From the NCBI RefSeq assembly GCF_036345255.1, contig NZ_CP107783.1, positions 3,328,501 to 3,392,500 of the forward strand: a DNA stretch of 64,000 nt. The letters are read 5' to 3'. The DNA comes from Streptomyces sp. NBC_00569. GTDB taxonomy: Bacteria; Actinomycetota; Actinomycetes; Streptomycetales; Streptomycetaceae. Position numbers and translations under genes: made by a program. The notes beneath the pieces were generated by a model. That model did not search any database. It was not told the origin of the DNA and saw only the letters and a list, made by a program, of their open reading frames with translations. Below, one piece after another: positions 24,832 to 34,619 of this stretch (the stretch's first letter is position 1; each line of letters opens with the position of its first letter).

Positions 24832-25956
24832 CTAGCTCTTGGCCGCCGCGGCCTTGGACTTGGTGGCCTTGCTCGCGGGCGCGGGCACCGTCTTGGCCGC
24901 GTCCTCGGCGGGGGTGGCACCCGCCGCGTCGGCACCGGGCTCGGCCGTGGGCGTCTCCGGCTTCACACCGACGCCCAGCTTCTCCTTGATCTTCTTCTCG
25001 ATCTCGTTGGCCAGATCGGGGTTGTCCTTCAGGAAGTTGCGCGCGTTCTCCTTGCCCTGGCCGAGCTGGTCGCCCTCGTACGTGTACCAGGCGCCGGCCT
25101 TGCGCACGAAGCCGTTCTCCACGCCCATGTCGATCAGGCCGCCCTCGCGGCTGATGCCCTGGCCGTAGAGGATGTCGAACTCGGCCTGCTTGAAGGGCGG
25201 CGCGACCTTGTTCTTGACGACCTTGACGCGCGTGCGGTTACCGACCGCGTCGGTGCCGTCCTTCAGCGTCTCGATACGGCGGATGTCGAGCCGTACCGAG
25301 GCGTAGAACTTCAGCGCACGGCCACCGGTCGTCGTCTCCGGCGAGCCGAACATGACGCCGATCTTCTCGCGCAGCTGGTTGATGAAGATCGCGGTGGTCT
25401 TCGACTGGTTGAGCGCGCTGGTGATCTTCCGGAGTGCCTGGCTCATCAGACGGGCCTGCAGACCCACGTGCGAGTCACCCATCTCGCCCTCGATCTCCGC
25501 GCGCGGCACCAGGGCGGCGACGGAGTCGATGACGATCAGGTCGAGCGCGCCGGAGCGGACCAGCATGTCGACGATCTCGAGCGCCTGCTCACCGTTGTCC
25601 GGCTGGGACAGGATGAGGTTGTCGATGTCGACGCCGAGCTTCTTCGCGTACTCCGGGTCGAGGGCGTGCTCGGCGTCCACGAACGCCACGGCGCCACCGG
25701 CCCGCTGCGCGTTGGCCACGGCGTGCAGCGTCAGGGTCGTCTTACCGGAGGACTCCGGCCCGTACACCTCCACCACGCGGCCGCGCGGCAGGCCGCCGAC
25801 GCCGAGGGCCACGTCGAGCGCGGTCGACCCGGTGGGGATGACCTCGATGGGCTCATTCGGCCGCTCGCCCATGCGCATCACTGCGCCCTTGCCGAATTGC
25901 CGTTCAATCTGTGCGAGCGCGGCGTCGAGCGCCTTCTCGCGGTCAGTTCCTGCCAT
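24832..25956 (-). CDS. recA: RecA recombinase
   Basis: A 374-residue RecA. It forms ATP-dependent filaments on single-stranded DNA for strand exchange and triggers LexA cleavage. Landmarks: Walker [10 protein letters not shown] (about 66-74), Walker [11 protein letters not shown], the L2 loop [21 protein letters not shown], and an Ala/Lys/Pro-rich C-terminal tail typical of Streptomyces. The ATG at 25956 gives the conserved [18 protein letters not shown] start; the upstream open frame is leader. Confidence 0.98.
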   Translation of the reverse strand: MAGTDREKALDAALAQIERQFGKGAVMRMGERPNEPIEVIPTGSTALDVALGVGGLPRGRVVEVYGPESSGKTTLTLHAVANAQRAGGAVAFVDAEHALDPEYAKKLGVDIDNLILSQPDNGEQALEIVDMLVRSGALDLIVIDSVAALVPRAEIEGEMGDSHVGLQARLMSQALRKITSALNQSKTTAIFINQLREKIGVMFGSPETTTGGRALKFYASVRLDIRRIETLKDGTDAVGNRTRVKVVKNKVAPPFKQAEFDILYGQGISREGGLIDMGVENGFVRKAGAWYTYEGDQLGQGKENARNFLKDNPDLANEIEKKIKEKLGVGVKPETPTAEPGADAAGATPAEDAAKTVPAPASKATKSKAAAAKS

Positions 25957-26129
25957 GGGTTCCACCCGATTTGCTTGAGTCGATCGCTTCACGTCAAAGA
26001 CGCTAACGCCTGCCACTGACAATCGGCCTCGACGCCCGTCCGCCTGTGGATAACTCGAGGCTCACAGCCCTGCCACTCTCACCGAAATCCCCGAAAACAC
26101 TGGGGAGAGAGCCGCCGGACACTCCATAA

Positions 26130-26141
26130 GAATGGATGTTC
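26130..26141 (-). promoter_or_regulatory. LexA/SOS-box-like site upstream of recA
   Basis: On the recA strand the sequence reads GAACATCCATTC, one mismatch from the Gram-positive SOS consensus GAAC-N4-GTTC. It lies about 175 bases before the recA start and next to TTCTTATGG, a possible -10. It is probably the LexA operator of recA. Confidence 0.7.
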
Positions 26142-26253
26142 GATTTTGGTGTCAAGCGCACCACGCGCACCACGCGCCCTGCGATGCGGGGCTCGTAGAC
26201 TCTGGCGCTCCCCGAGGCGACTCCGGGGCTCCCCGAGGCCCGGAGGTCCGTGG

Positions 26254-26547
26254 ATGCCCCGGCCCCTGCGCCACAGGACCGCGCTGTTGTCCGTCGTCCT
26301 CATCCTCTCTCTGACGGGGTGCGGACGGGATACGAGCGGCTCCGGGAAGGCCTCGCCCCCGCCCGCTCCGGCCTCGCCGTCCGCCGGTCTGCCGGAGGGG
26401 GAGAGCTGGCGCAGCGCGTACGTCAGCGAGTCCGACGACGCCGAGATCATGGACGTCGCCGCCGCCTCCGCCACCGACGGCTGGGCGATCGGTCGCGACA
26501 GAGCCCATGTGAGCACCGCCACCGAGAAGGCCGGCGGGTACTGGTGA
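26254..26547 (+). pseudogene. short lipoprotein, probably a truncated remnant
   Basis: A 97-residue ORF with GGAGG seven bases before its ATG. It starts with a good lipoprotein signal peptide (RTALLSVVLILSLTGC, lipobox LTGC). Then comes a Pro/Ala/Ser linker and a segment reading MDVAAASATDGWAIGRDR, like the opening blade of much longer beta-propeller-type lipoproteins. The frame stops after GGYW, so this looks like the N-terminal stub of a larger gene. A small secreted lipoprotein is the alternative. Confidence 0.55.
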
Positions 26548-26706
26548 CCTACGGCTCCTTCTGAGAGCCCGGTCTCGACCGGCAGCCCCGCAGCCTGAAG
26601 CCCGGCCACCACCGGCCCCTCCCCTCCGGGGATACTCCCCCCGGCGTACGCGCGGTGCCTTCGGCCGGGGGACGACGGCACGGTCCCCGATCGCGAGGCT
26701 TGTGCC

Positions 26707-27147
26707 ATGGAGAACGCGCAGAACCACCGCCCGGGGATCCCGCAGGAGGACCTGCTCCCGGAGCACCCGAGGGACCGCCGCCCGGTCCGGCGCCCCGGCG
26801 TCGTCGTCCCGCTCTCCTCCCTGGCGCTGCTCGCGTCATCGATCGTCGGCCAGATCGCGGCCGGCACCGACCACCCCGCCGTGCCGCCCGGCATCGTCGT
26901 CCCGGTGGTGGCCGCCGCCCTGCCGGTCTGGCGGCCGAACGGCTGGACCGCCGGGCTCGCCCTGGCCGTCGGCGGGTTCATCGGCGTCGGCGCCGTGGTC
27001 GCTCCCGACACCGGCGACCACCTCTCCTCGGGCGACTCGCTCCTCATCTCGTCCGCGCCGGCCGAGTTCCTCGCCTTCGCTGTCATGGTCGTGGCCGGTG
27101 CCTTGTCCGTGTTCCGGTTCGGCCGCACCAAGGAGGTGCGCGTCTGA
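26707..27147 (+). CDS. small membrane protein of unknown function
   Basis: A 146-residue protein with a charged, Pro/Arg-rich N-terminus (about 1-30) and four hydrophobic segments (about 31-48, 58-74, 80-98, 115-135). No catalytic motif is visible. Its TGA overlaps the ATG of the next membrane protein gene by one base, so the two are coupled. The start has GAGG eight bases upstream. Confidence 0.7.
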   Translation: MENAQNHRPGIPQEDLLPEHPRDRRPVRRPGVVVPLSSLALLASSIVGQIAAGTDHPAVPPGIVVPVVAAALPVWRPNGWTAGLALAVGGFIGVGAVVAPDTGDHLSSGDSLLISSAPAEFLAFAVMVVAGALSVFRFGRTKEVRV

Positions 27148-27965
27148 TGTCCTCGCCCACCACAGCGACTCCCCTGCCGGGCCCCGCACGCCCGGCCCTG
27201 ACCGGCGCGGTACGTGACCTGTGGCGCGCCGCCCGCCCCTCCGAGCGCCTCTGCTACGCCACCGGCGCGATCCTGGCCCTCTCCGGCCTCGCCCATCTGC
27301 TGGTCTTCGCGGTCGACGGAGGGCCGTGGGACGGACCTGTCTCGTGGCGCAAGCCGGTCACGTTCGGCGTCTCCTTCGGTCTGACGCTGATCGCCCTCAC
27401 CTGGGTGACGTCGTATCTACGGATCGGCGCCCGCACCAGGAACGTCCTGCTCGTGGTGTTCGCCGCCGACTGTGTCCTGGAGGTCGGCGGGATCACTCTC
27501 CAGGCATGGCGGCGGGTGCCTTCGCATCTCAACATGGAGTCCGGCTTCGACACCGCCGTGTCCATGTCCCTCGCGGTGGGCGGCGGGATCCTGGTCGTGC
27601 TGCTCTCCGTGTTCGCGGCCGCCTCGTTCCGGCACCGGCCGTCGGGGCCCACGGGAATGCCGCTCGCACTGCGGTCCGGGTTCGCGATGCTGCTCGTCGC
27701 GCTGGCGTCCGGCGCCGCGATGATCGCGCGCGGGGTGGTCCTCACCAAGACCGGCCACCAGGACGCGGCCTATCACTCGACCGCGCCCCTCAAGCCGCTG
27801 CACGGCGTCAGCCTGCACGCCGTACTCGTCCTGCCCGCGCTGGCCTGGCTGGTCTCCCGTACGGCATGGAACGAGACGACCAGGAACGGCGTGATGCGCG
27901 GTGCGGTCGCCTGCTATGCGGCCGCCGTCGCCGCCGCCGGGATCTGGGCGGCGATCACCTACTGA
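27147..27965 (+). CDS. multi-pass membrane protein of unknown function
   Basis: A 272-residue protein with about seven membrane segments spread over its length, charged loops such as SYLRIGARTRN, and a conserved-looking WRKPVTFGVSFGLTLIALTWV stretch. I do not recognise an enzymatic family; it looks like a conserved actinobacterial membrane protein. It starts on the overlapping TGATG of the preceding small membrane protein gene. Convergent with the AI-2E transporter gene. Confidence 0.75.
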   Translation: MSSPTTATPLPGPARPALTGAVRDLWRAARPSERLCYATGAILALSGLAHLLVFAVDGGPWDGPVSWRKPVTFGVSFGLTLIALTWVTSYLRIGARTRNVLLVVFAADCVLEVGGITLQAWRRVPSHLNMESGFDTAVSMSLAVGGGILVVLLSVFAAASFRHRPSGPTGMPLALRSGFAMLLVALASGAAMIARGVVLTKTGHQDAAYHSTAPLKPLHGVSLHAVLVLPALAWLVSRTAWNETTRNGVMRGAVACYAAAVAAAGIWAAITY

Positions 27966-27986
27966 GCGCGCTCTGCCGGCAGCTGT

Positions 27987-29234
27987 CTACCGCGAGTCGT
28001 CCCGCGAATCGTCCGGCTTGCGCAGGACGGCCCGCAGGCGCGCGAGGAGGGACGCACCGGATCTGGTGCGGTGGCCGTGCACCCGCGGGTCGTCCGTGAC
28101 GTCGTAACGCCTCACATAAGCCCCGAGGAAGGCCTGCAGCGTCGCCACCGCGGGGATGGCGATCAGCGCGCCGACCGCGCCGAGGAGCGCCGTGCCCGCG
28201 ATGACGGAGCCGAAGGCGACCGCCGGGTGGATGTCCACGGTCTTCGCCGTCAGCTTGGGCTGGAGCACATAGTTCTCGAACTGCTGGTAGACGACCACGA
28301 AGATCAGCACCCACAGCGCGTACCAGGGGTCGACCGTGAAGGCGATCAGCATCGGCAGGGCGCCCGCCAGATACGTGCCGATGGTCGGGATGAACTGGGA
28401 CACCAGGCCGACCCAGACGGCGAGCACGGGCGCGTAGGGCACGCCCAGGGCCTCGAGCAGGATGTAGTGCGCGATCCCGGAGATCAGTGCCATCAGGCCG
28501 CGCGAGTAGAGATAGCCGCCGGTCTTGTCGACCGCGATCTCCCAGGCGCGCAGCACTTCCGCCTGCTTGGCGGGCGGCAGCACCGAGCACAGCGCGCGCC
28601 GGAGCCGGGGGCCGTCGGCGGCGAAGTAGAACGAGAAGAGCAGTATCGTCAGCAGCCGGAACAGGCCTCCGAGGACCTGCCCCGACACGTCGAGGACGCC
28701 GCTCGCGCTGTTCTGGACGTACTTCTGGAGCCAGTCGGAGTGGATCAGGCTGTCCTGGACGGCGACCCTGTTCAGGTCCGTGTGGAACGTCTGGTTGATC
28801 CAGTTGATCACCGAGTCGAGGTAGTCGGGAAAGTCCTCGACCATGCTGACGATCTGGCCCGCGAGCATCGAGCCGAGCAGGACCACGAAACCCGCGCCGG
28901 CGATCGTGACGCCCAGGAAGACGACCCCGGTGGCCATCCCCCGGCGCATGCCGCGCCCGGCCATCCAGCTGACGGCAGGCTCCACGGCGAGCGCCAGGAA
29001 GAACGCGATCAACACGTTGATCAACAACCCGGTGAGCTGGTGGAACGCCCAACTGCCCAGCTGGAAACAGGCGATGAGGGCCAAGGCGAGCACCATGGCG
29101 CGCGGCAGCCAGCCCGGCATCCGCGCACGCGCACTCGCGGCCCCGCCCCCAGAGGGCGTCCGGCCGGGCGGAGAGGCGTCGGATGCCGCCTGCAAAGTCT
29201 CGTCTATGGGTGCCACGGAGCCAGTCTCGCCCAC
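27987..29234 (-). CDS. AI-2E family (DUF20) transporter
   Basis: A 415-residue membrane protein of the AI-2E/PerM exporter family. It has paired N-terminal helices (about 45-100) with FFLALAVEPAVSWMAGRGMRRG, a long amphipathic middle region, and a C-terminal helix group with SQFIPTIGTYLAGALP, YQQFENYVLQPKL and FGSVIAGTALLGAVGALIAIPAVA. Members move small molecules or ions; few substrates are proven. Start: GTG at 29234. Confidence 0.88.
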   Translation of the reverse strand: MGETGSVAPIDETLQAASDASPPGRTPSGGGAASARARMPGWLPRAMVLALALIACFQLGSWAFHQLTGLLINVLIAFFLALAVEPAVSWMAGRGMRRGMATGVVFLGVTIAGAGFVVLLGSMLAGQIVSMVEDFPDYLDSVINWINQTFHTDLNRVAVQDSLIHSDWLQKYVQNSASGVLDVSGQVLGGLFRLLTILLFSFYFAADGPRLRRALCSVLPPAKQAEVLRAWEIAVDKTGGYLYSRGLMALISGIAHYILLEALGVPYAPVLAVWVGLVSQFIPTIGTYLAGALPMLIAFTVDPWYALWVLIFVVVYQQFENYVLQPKLTAKTVDIHPAVAFGSVIAGTALLGAVGALIAIPAVATLQAFLGAYVRRYDVTDDPRVHGHRTRSGASLLARLRAVLRKPDDSRDDSR

Positions 29235-29275
29235 GCCACCGACAACCGGTCACCAACCCCGCTCGTTCGAGCAGG

Positions 29276-29470
29276 TCAGCGGTCCTCCGACGGAACATTC
29301 ATCGTGCCGCACACCGCACGCCACACGTCCTTCGCCTCCCAGCCGGCGTCGAGCGCCTCGTGCACGGTGCGCCCACCGAGTTCCGTCATCACATGATCGC
29401 GCGCGAATGTGTCGGCGTAGCCAGGACCGAAGTGATCCGCCATCCGCTGCCAGAAGACCGTCAACCGCAT
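29276..29470 (-). CDS. DUF3046 family protein
   Basis: A 64-residue protein MRLTVFWQRMADHFGPGYADTFARDHVM...RAVCGTMNVPSEDR, matching the short actinobacterial DUF3046 family that is usually found near recA. Its function is unknown. The start is the ATG at 29470. Confidence 0.9.
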   Translation of the reverse strand: MRLTVFWQRMADHFGPGYADTFARDHVMTELGGRTVHEALDAGWEAKDVWRAVCGTMNVPSEDR

Positions 29471-29549
29471 GACACCAGTATCCCGCCCCTGAGAGTGCAG
29501 CCCGGCACGGAAGGCTCACCGAGAACGCTTTCCGTCCTACGGTCGGTGC

Positions 29550-30503
29550 ATGGCCGAAAACGGAGCATCCCCACTCCCTCAGACCAGCTCGGCGCCCTCC
29601 CCGCTCTCCCGTGCCGAGCACTTCGTCTGGCTGACCGCGCGCGTGCTGGAACAGCGACGCTTCGCCTACCACTTCCTCGGCGCGGGCCGGGCGGGCGCAG
29701 ACGCCGTCGAGACCGCCCTCTCCGCCTACCGCAACGAGGACGAGGGCTACGGCCACGCCCTCGAACCCGATCTCCGCGGCCCGGTGAGCCAGCCCCTGCA
29801 CACCGGGCAGGCGCTGCGTGTCCTCGACTCGATCGGCCGCTGCAGCGGCCAGCGGGTGGAGCGCGTGTGCCGCTACCTGACGTCGGTGTCGACCGCCGAG
29901 GGTGCTCTCCCGGCGATCCATCCCAGCCAGCGTGGCTACCCGTGCGCGCCCTTCGTGCCGGTGGTGGACGACCCGCCGAGCGAGTTGCTCGCCACGGGCC
30001 CCGTGGTCGGCCTGCTGCACCGCAACCAGGTGTGGCACGCGTGGCTGTTCCGGGCGACCGACTTCTGCTGGGCAGCGGTCGAGTCCCTGAAGAAGTCCCA
30101 TCCCTACGAGATCGAGGCGGCCGTGGCCTTCCTGGACGGCGCCCCCGACCGCCCGCGCGCGGAGGCGGCCGCCGACCGGCTCGGCCGGCTGGTGCGCGAG
30201 CAGCGGCTTGCGCTGCTCGATCCCGGGCAGCCGGAGGCGTACCCCGTAGCGCCCGGGTACGCGCCGGGTGAGCATCACCTTCCGCACGACTACGCGAAGG
30301 CTCCGGAGTCGCTGGCGCGCGCGTGGTTCACGGATGAGGAGATGGCGCGCTCGCTGAACTTCCTCGCGGGCGAGCAGCAGGACGACGGCGGGTGGCCGAT
30401 CCGCTGGCGCCAGTGGGCTCCGGCGGTCGCACTGGAGGCGCGACCCGTGGTGACGGTCGAGGCGCTGCACACGCTGCGGGCCTACGGGCGGCCGATCGCC
30501 TGA
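29550..30503 (+). CDS. terpenoid-cyclase/prenyltransferase-fold repeat protein
   Basis: A 317-residue protein with features of the alpha/alpha-barrel prenyltransferase-squalene cyclase superfamily. Examples are the N-terminal ALSAYRNEDEGYGHALEPDL and, near the end, SLNFLAGEQQDDGGWPIRWRQWAPAV with the QxDGGW motif. No DXDD catalytic motif of cyclases is visible, so enzymatic activity is uncertain. It is often annotated as hypothetical. It is convergent with the PucR-type regulator gene. Confidence 0.75.
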   Translation: MAENGASPLPQTSSAPSPLSRAEHFVWLTARVLEQRRFAYHFLGAGRAGADAVETALSAYRNEDEGYGHALEPDLRGPVSQPLHTGQALRVLDSIGRCSGQRVERVCRYLTSVSTAEGALPAIHPSQRGYPCAPFVPVVDDPPSELLATGPVVGLLHRNQVWHAWLFRATDFCWAAVESLKKSHPYEIEAAVAFLDGAPDRPRAEAAADRLGRLVREQRLALLDPGQPEAYPVAPGYAPGEHHLPHDYAKAPESLARAWFTDEEMARSLNFLAGEQQDDGGWPIRWRQWAPAVALEARPVVTVEALHTLRAYGRPIA

Positions 30504-30522
30504 CGCCTTCTTGGGTGGCTCC

Positions 30523-31707
30523 TCAGGAGGCGTCGACCGCGTCCCTCAGTAGAAGCGCGGCGATGGCGAGTGCCGTCCCGCGCGGAGCCGACAGGTCGAT
30601 GCCCGTCTGCTCGCCGATGCGGGCGAGCCGGTTGTCGACCGTGTTGGGGTGCAGGCCGAGCGCGGCGGCTGTCGCCCTGCGGTCCTGTTGGTGGGCGAGA
30701 TGGGTGCGCAGGGTCTCCAGGAGTTCCGGCCTGCCGGCCACGGGGTCCAGGAGGGCCGCTATCCGGTGGCTCGTCTCGCTGGGGCGGGACAGGTGGTACT
30801 CCAGGAGCACGTCGTCCAGGCGGTGCAGCCCGGGCGGGATGCCGCACGCGCGCGTGATGCGCAGGATCTCGGTGGCGGTGCGGGCCGCCGCGGTCACCTC
30901 CTCGGGGCCGGCCGCCTGCACGGCGGCCACCCGGACCTCGAACCCGCCCGCCTTGGCGAGACGGCCGGCCAGATCGTCCGGGGCCGGGCAGTCCTTGGGC
31001 ACGATGACCCGCCCCCCGTCGGCCTCCAGGAGCGCGAGCACCTCCACTCCGAAGGTGTGGTCCAGGGAGGTCTGCAGCCGCCGCAGCCTGCGCCGCACGG
31101 CGACCGGTCCCTCGGCGGGATCCGCGTCGAGGGCGAGGGCCAGTACGAGAGCGGGCCCTTCGAGGCCGAGCTGCTCCAGGAGGACGTGCCCGGGCGGGAC
31201 CATCCCGTCGAGCAGGCCGCGCACCAGGGAGCGGACCTGGGCCCGCTGCTCGGCCTCCAGGGCGGAGCGCTCGTCGAGATACGTCTCGGCCACGGCGCCC
31301 ACGATCCCCGGGTGCGACTGCAGCAGTACGTCGACGAGCTCGACGAGCGCGCCTTCCTCTCCGGGGCCCGCGACGTCGCGCAAGGCCTGCCACAGGGCGT
31401 ACAGGCCATGCGCGTAGCTGCGCAGGAGGAGATGCAGCGGCATGCCCTCCTCGGCCCGCTGAGCGGCGCGCTCGCGGAACAGCCGGTTGCTGCCGGGCTG
31501 TACCAGGTCCGGCTCGCTGACACGTCGCAGGAAGAGCCGTACACCGTGTCGGACGGTCGCGGCGACCTCCAAGTCCTTCACGTCATCGGGGAGTTCGGCG
31601 TACCCGGGCAGTTCCTCGAACGCCTCGCGAGCCATGCGGCGGGCGAGTTCGTTGACTCTCGGTTCGCAGCGCGCGGCCAGGGAGCGGGCTTCGGGTGACA
31701 GGGCCAC
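30523..31707 (-). CDS. PucR/CdaR-type transcriptional regulator
   Basis: A 394-residue regulator with an N-terminal helical sensor domain (about 1-160), a GGDEF-like middle domain, and the C-terminal PucR HTH_30 helix-turn-helix: LLETLRTHLAHQQDRRATAAALGLHPNTVDNRLARIGEQTGIDL. The GTG at 31707 was chosen because GGAGGA precedes it; the open frame continues to 31770. It is divergent from the hydrolase and MFS genes at 31871 and 33274 and probably controls them. Confidence 0.87.
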   Translation of the reverse strand: MALSPEARSLAARCEPRVNELARRMAREAFEELPGYAELPDDVKDLEVAATVRHGVRLFLRRVSEPDLVQPGSNRLFRERAAQRAEEGMPLHLLLRSYAHGLYALWQALRDVAGPGEEGALVELVDVLLQSHPGIVGAVAETYLDERSALEAEQRAQVRSLVRGLLDGMVPPGHVLLEQLGLEGPALVLALALDADPAEGPVAVRRRLRRLQTSLDHTFGVEVLALLEADGGRVIVPKDCPAPDDLAGRLAKAGGFEVRVAAVQAAGPEEVTAAARTATEILRITRACGIPPGLHRLDDVLLEYHLSRPSETSHRIAALLDPVAGRPELLETLRTHLAHQQDRRATAAALGLHPNTVDNRLARIGEQTGIDLSAPRGTALAIAALLLRDAVDAS

Positions 31708-31870
31708 TGTTCCTCCATTCCCCCATGGACATGGACGGGCACTGCGTTTGTGACGCGTCACATTACCCACGGGCGGGACGTGTGACGCGAGGCGGTGTTC
31801 GATCTCACATCAGGGGCCGAAACTCGTGGCCGGTGGCGATCGACCGCACTGCACACGAGGAGCCGAGTAC

Positions 31871-33274
31871 ATGACCGGACACAAAGAGCAGGACCACGCC
31901 CAGCACTCCGCGCACGGCTCGTACGGCGACTACATCGACCGGGTCTGGCAGGGCACCGAGACGCTGCTGCCTCATCTGACGGGCACGTACTCGGGGGGTG
32001 AACTGGTGCGCCTGCGTGACCGGGTGGGCTTCTTTCCCGCGTTCGCCAACGTGGCCGCCTTCGACACGGGCGACGGCGTGGTCCTCGTCGACTCGGGCGA
32101 CTTCCGTACGGCGGCCCGACTGCACGAGGCGGTTTCCGGGTTCGGTGCGGGACCGGTGCGCTCCGTGGTGTACACGCACGGTCACGTGGACCACGTCTTC
32201 GGAGTGGCGCCCTTCGATCAGGAGGCCGACAACAGCGGCGGCCCGCGTCCCGAGGTGATCGCCCACGAAGCCGTCCCCGCGCGGTTCGACCGCTACATCA
32301 GGACGGCGGGTTACAACTCCTGGATCAATCGCCGGCAGTTCGGAGTGCCCTCCCTGGAGTGGCCCACCACGTACCGCTATCCGGACGTCGTCTACAGGGA
32401 CCGTCTGACCGTGCGGCGCGGGGAGCTGACGTTCGAGCTCGTGCACGCGCGCGGGGAGACCGACGACCACACCTACGTCTGGATCCCCGAACTCCGGACG
32501 CTGTGCACGGGCGACCTGTTCATCTGGAACACGCCGAACGCGGGCAACCCTCAGAAGGTGCAGCGCTATCCGGAGGACTGGGCGCGCGCCCTGCGTGCCA
32601 TGCAGGAACTCGGCGCCGAACTCCTGCTGCCTGGACACGGCGTTCCCGTCGTCGGCTCCCGCCGCGTGCACCAGGCCCTCGACGACACCGCGCGCCTCCT
32701 GGAGTCGCTGTGCGAGCAGACCAGGGAGCTGATGAACGCGGGCCACCGCCTCGACGCGGTCATCCACGGCGTGAAGGTCCCCGAGGAGCTGCTGGCGAAG
32801 CCGTACCTCCACCCGGCCTACGACGAGCCGGAGTTCGTCGTACGCAACCTGTGGCGCCTGTGGGGCGGCTGGTACGACCAGAACCCCGCGCACCTCAAGC
32901 CCGCCCCGGAGGCGGACGTCGCGGCCGAGTTCGCACGCGCCGCGGGCGGGGCGTCCGCGCTGGCGCTCCGCGCCTCCGAACTGCTCGCCGTCGGAGAACT
33001 GCGCCTCGCCTCGCATCTGGCGGAGACCGCGGCCCTCGCGGCGCCCGCCGATCAGGAGGTGGCACGCGTGCGTGCCGATGTGTTCGCACGACGTGCCCTC
33101 CAGGAGACGTCGACCATGGCACGCGGTGTCTTCCACTGGGCAGCGGCCGAATCGGCCGCCGTGGCCGCCGGCACGGACGTGCAGACGGAGTTGACGCGCT
33201 CCCCGGAGGGACGCAGGCGGGCCGAAGGGGCGATCAGCGTCGGTGTGGTCGACGACGAAGACGGCTGCTGCTGA
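31871..33274 (+). CDS. MBL-fold hydrolase with alkyl sulfatase-type dimerisation domain
   Basis: A 467-residue metallo-beta-lactamase protein. The metal site THGHVDH lies near residue 102, with further ligands in HARGETDDHT and LLPGHGVPV, and CTGDLF between them. A C-terminal helical domain (about 290-420) with LAKPYLHPAYDEPEFVVRNLWRLWGGWYDQNP resembles the SDS-hydrolase dimerisation domain. It may cleave alkyl sulfates or related esters. The ATG at 31871 has GAGGAG eight bases upstream. Its stop overlaps the start of the MFS gene, which may import the substrate. Confidence 0.86.
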   Translation: MTGHKEQDHAQHSAHGSYGDYIDRVWQGTETLLPHLTGTYSGGELVRLRDRVGFFPAFANVAAFDTGDGVVLVDSGDFRTAARLHEAVSGFGAGPVRSVVYTHGHVDHVFGVAPFDQEADNSGGPRPEVIAHEAVPARFDRYIRTAGYNSWINRRQFGVPSLEWPTTYRYPDVVYRDRLTVRRGELTFELVHARGETDDHTYVWIPELRTLCTGDLFIWNTPNAGNPQKVQRYPEDWARALRAMQELGAELLLPGHGVPVVGSRRVHQALDDTARLLESLCEQTRELMNAGHRLDAVIHGVKVPEELLAKPYLHPAYDEPEFVVRNLWRLWGGWYDQNPAHLKPAPEADVAAEFARAAGGASALALRASELLAVGELRLASHLAETAALAAPADQEVARVRADVFARRALQETSTMARGVFHWAAAESAAVAAGTDVQTELTRSPEGRRRAEGAISVGVVDDEDGCC

Positions 33275-34575
33275 TGAGCCGGGCGTGGCGCACCACGTGG
33301 CTGCTGCTCGCCTTCATGCTCGTGAACTTCGCGGACAAGGCCGTGCTCGGGCTCGCGGGCCCGGAGATCAGGGCGGACTTCGGCATCACGCGGCAGGAGT
33401 TCGGCACGGCGCAGTCGGCGTTCTTCGCTCTGTTCTCGCTGGCCGCGCTCGTTGTCTCGGCCCTCACACGGCGCGTGCGGACGGCGACCCTCCTGCTGGT
33501 GCTCGCGCTGCTGTGGTCGGTGGCGCAACTGCCGATGCTGTGGGGAGCGGCGGGGTTCGGCACGCTACTGGCCACGCGTGTGCTCCTCGGGGCGGCGGAG
33601 GGGCCCGCCTCCCCCGTCGCCATGCACCACGTCCACGGCTGGTTCCCGCAGCGTGAGCGGGCCCTGCCCACCGCGGTTCTGCTGGTCGGCGCGGCGGCCG
33701 GAGTGGCCGTCGCCTCGCCGGTGCTCACCTGGGTGATCACACACTGGGGCTGGCGATGGTCGTTCGGTGTCGTCGGTCTGGCGGGCCTTCTGTGGGCCGT
33801 CTGCTGGCAGCTGTGGGGCGCGGACGGGCCGCTGGCCCCGCCGCTCACCCGGAAGCCGTCCGAGGCCGCAGAGCAGACGTCCACGACGGACACAGTGCCG
33901 TTGCGCGCGATCCTGCTCTCCGGCACGTTCCTGACCGCCGCGTTCGGCTCGTTCGCCGCCTACTGGTCGATGAGCACCATGCTGACCTGGGCACCCGACT
34001 ACCTGGAGAGCGTCGTCGGCTGGAACCTTCACCAGGCAGGCACGATGGTCGGCCTGGGCGCCCTCGCCAACGGGGCGGTCATCCTCGGCCACGGCCTGAT
34101 CGCCCAGCGCTCCGCCCGCAAGGGCACACATCGGCGCCTGCCCCCAGGTGCCGGTGCGGGTCTCCTCGTCACCGTCGCGGGCTGCGCCACCGCCGTGTAC
34201 GGCACGACGGACTCCCTGGCGGTCAAGGTGCCCTTGATGCTCGGCCCCATGGCGCTCGCCATGGTGATGCTGACCGTGGCATGCACGGCCTGTGCCCGCA
34301 TCGCTCCTCCGGCCCGACGCGGCGTCGTCCTCGGCACCTTGACCTTCGTCTACGCGCTGGGCGGCATCCTGTCGCCCCTCGTGCTCGGCGGCATGGTGGA
34401 CCATGCCCGGACGGTGTCGGCCGGCTACGAAGAGGGCTGGCTGCTCACCGCCGGACTCCTGGTGACAGCGGGGATCCTGGCGACTCTCATCTGCCGCCCG
34501 GAGACAACGGCCCGGCGACTGGGCCTACCGGAACCCGCGACGGGGTCGGTGCCGCAGGTGCCGGTGGCGCACTGA
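33274..34575 (+). CDS. MFS transporter, probable anion:cation symporter type
   Basis: A 433-residue MFS protein with about 12 membrane helices. The first helix segment LLLAFMLVNFADKAVLGLAGPEIRADFGITRQEFGTAQSAFF and the GAAEGPASPVAMHHVHGWFPQRERALPTA loop recall the ACS family of organic anion importers. Translation is coupled to the hydrolase gene (TGATG). It probably imports a sulfated or other anionic substrate for that enzyme; the substrate is not shown. Confidence 0.87.
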   Translation: MSRAWRTTWLLLAFMLVNFADKAVLGLAGPEIRADFGITRQEFGTAQSAFFALFSLAALVVSALTRRVRTATLLLVLALLWSVAQLPMLWGAAGFGTLLATRVLLGAAEGPASPVAMHHVHGWFPQRERALPTAVLLVGAAAGVAVASPVLTWVITHWGWRWSFGVVGLAGLLWAVCWQLWGADGPLAPPLTRKPSEAAEQTSTTDTVPLRAILLSGTFLTAAFGSFAAYWSMSTMLTWAPDYLESVVGWNLHQAGTMVGLGALANGAVILGHGLIAQRSARKGTHRRLPPGAGAGLLVTVAGCATAVYGTTDSLAVKVPLMLGPMALAMVMLTVACTACARIAPPARRGVVLGTLTFVYALGGILSPLVLGGMVDHARTVSAGYEEGWLLTAGLLVTAGILATLICRPETTARRLGLPEPATGSVPQVPVAH

Positions 34576-34619
34576 GTTCGGGTCGCAGGTGTGCGCGGAT
34601 TCCACGCGCGCGTGGGGGC

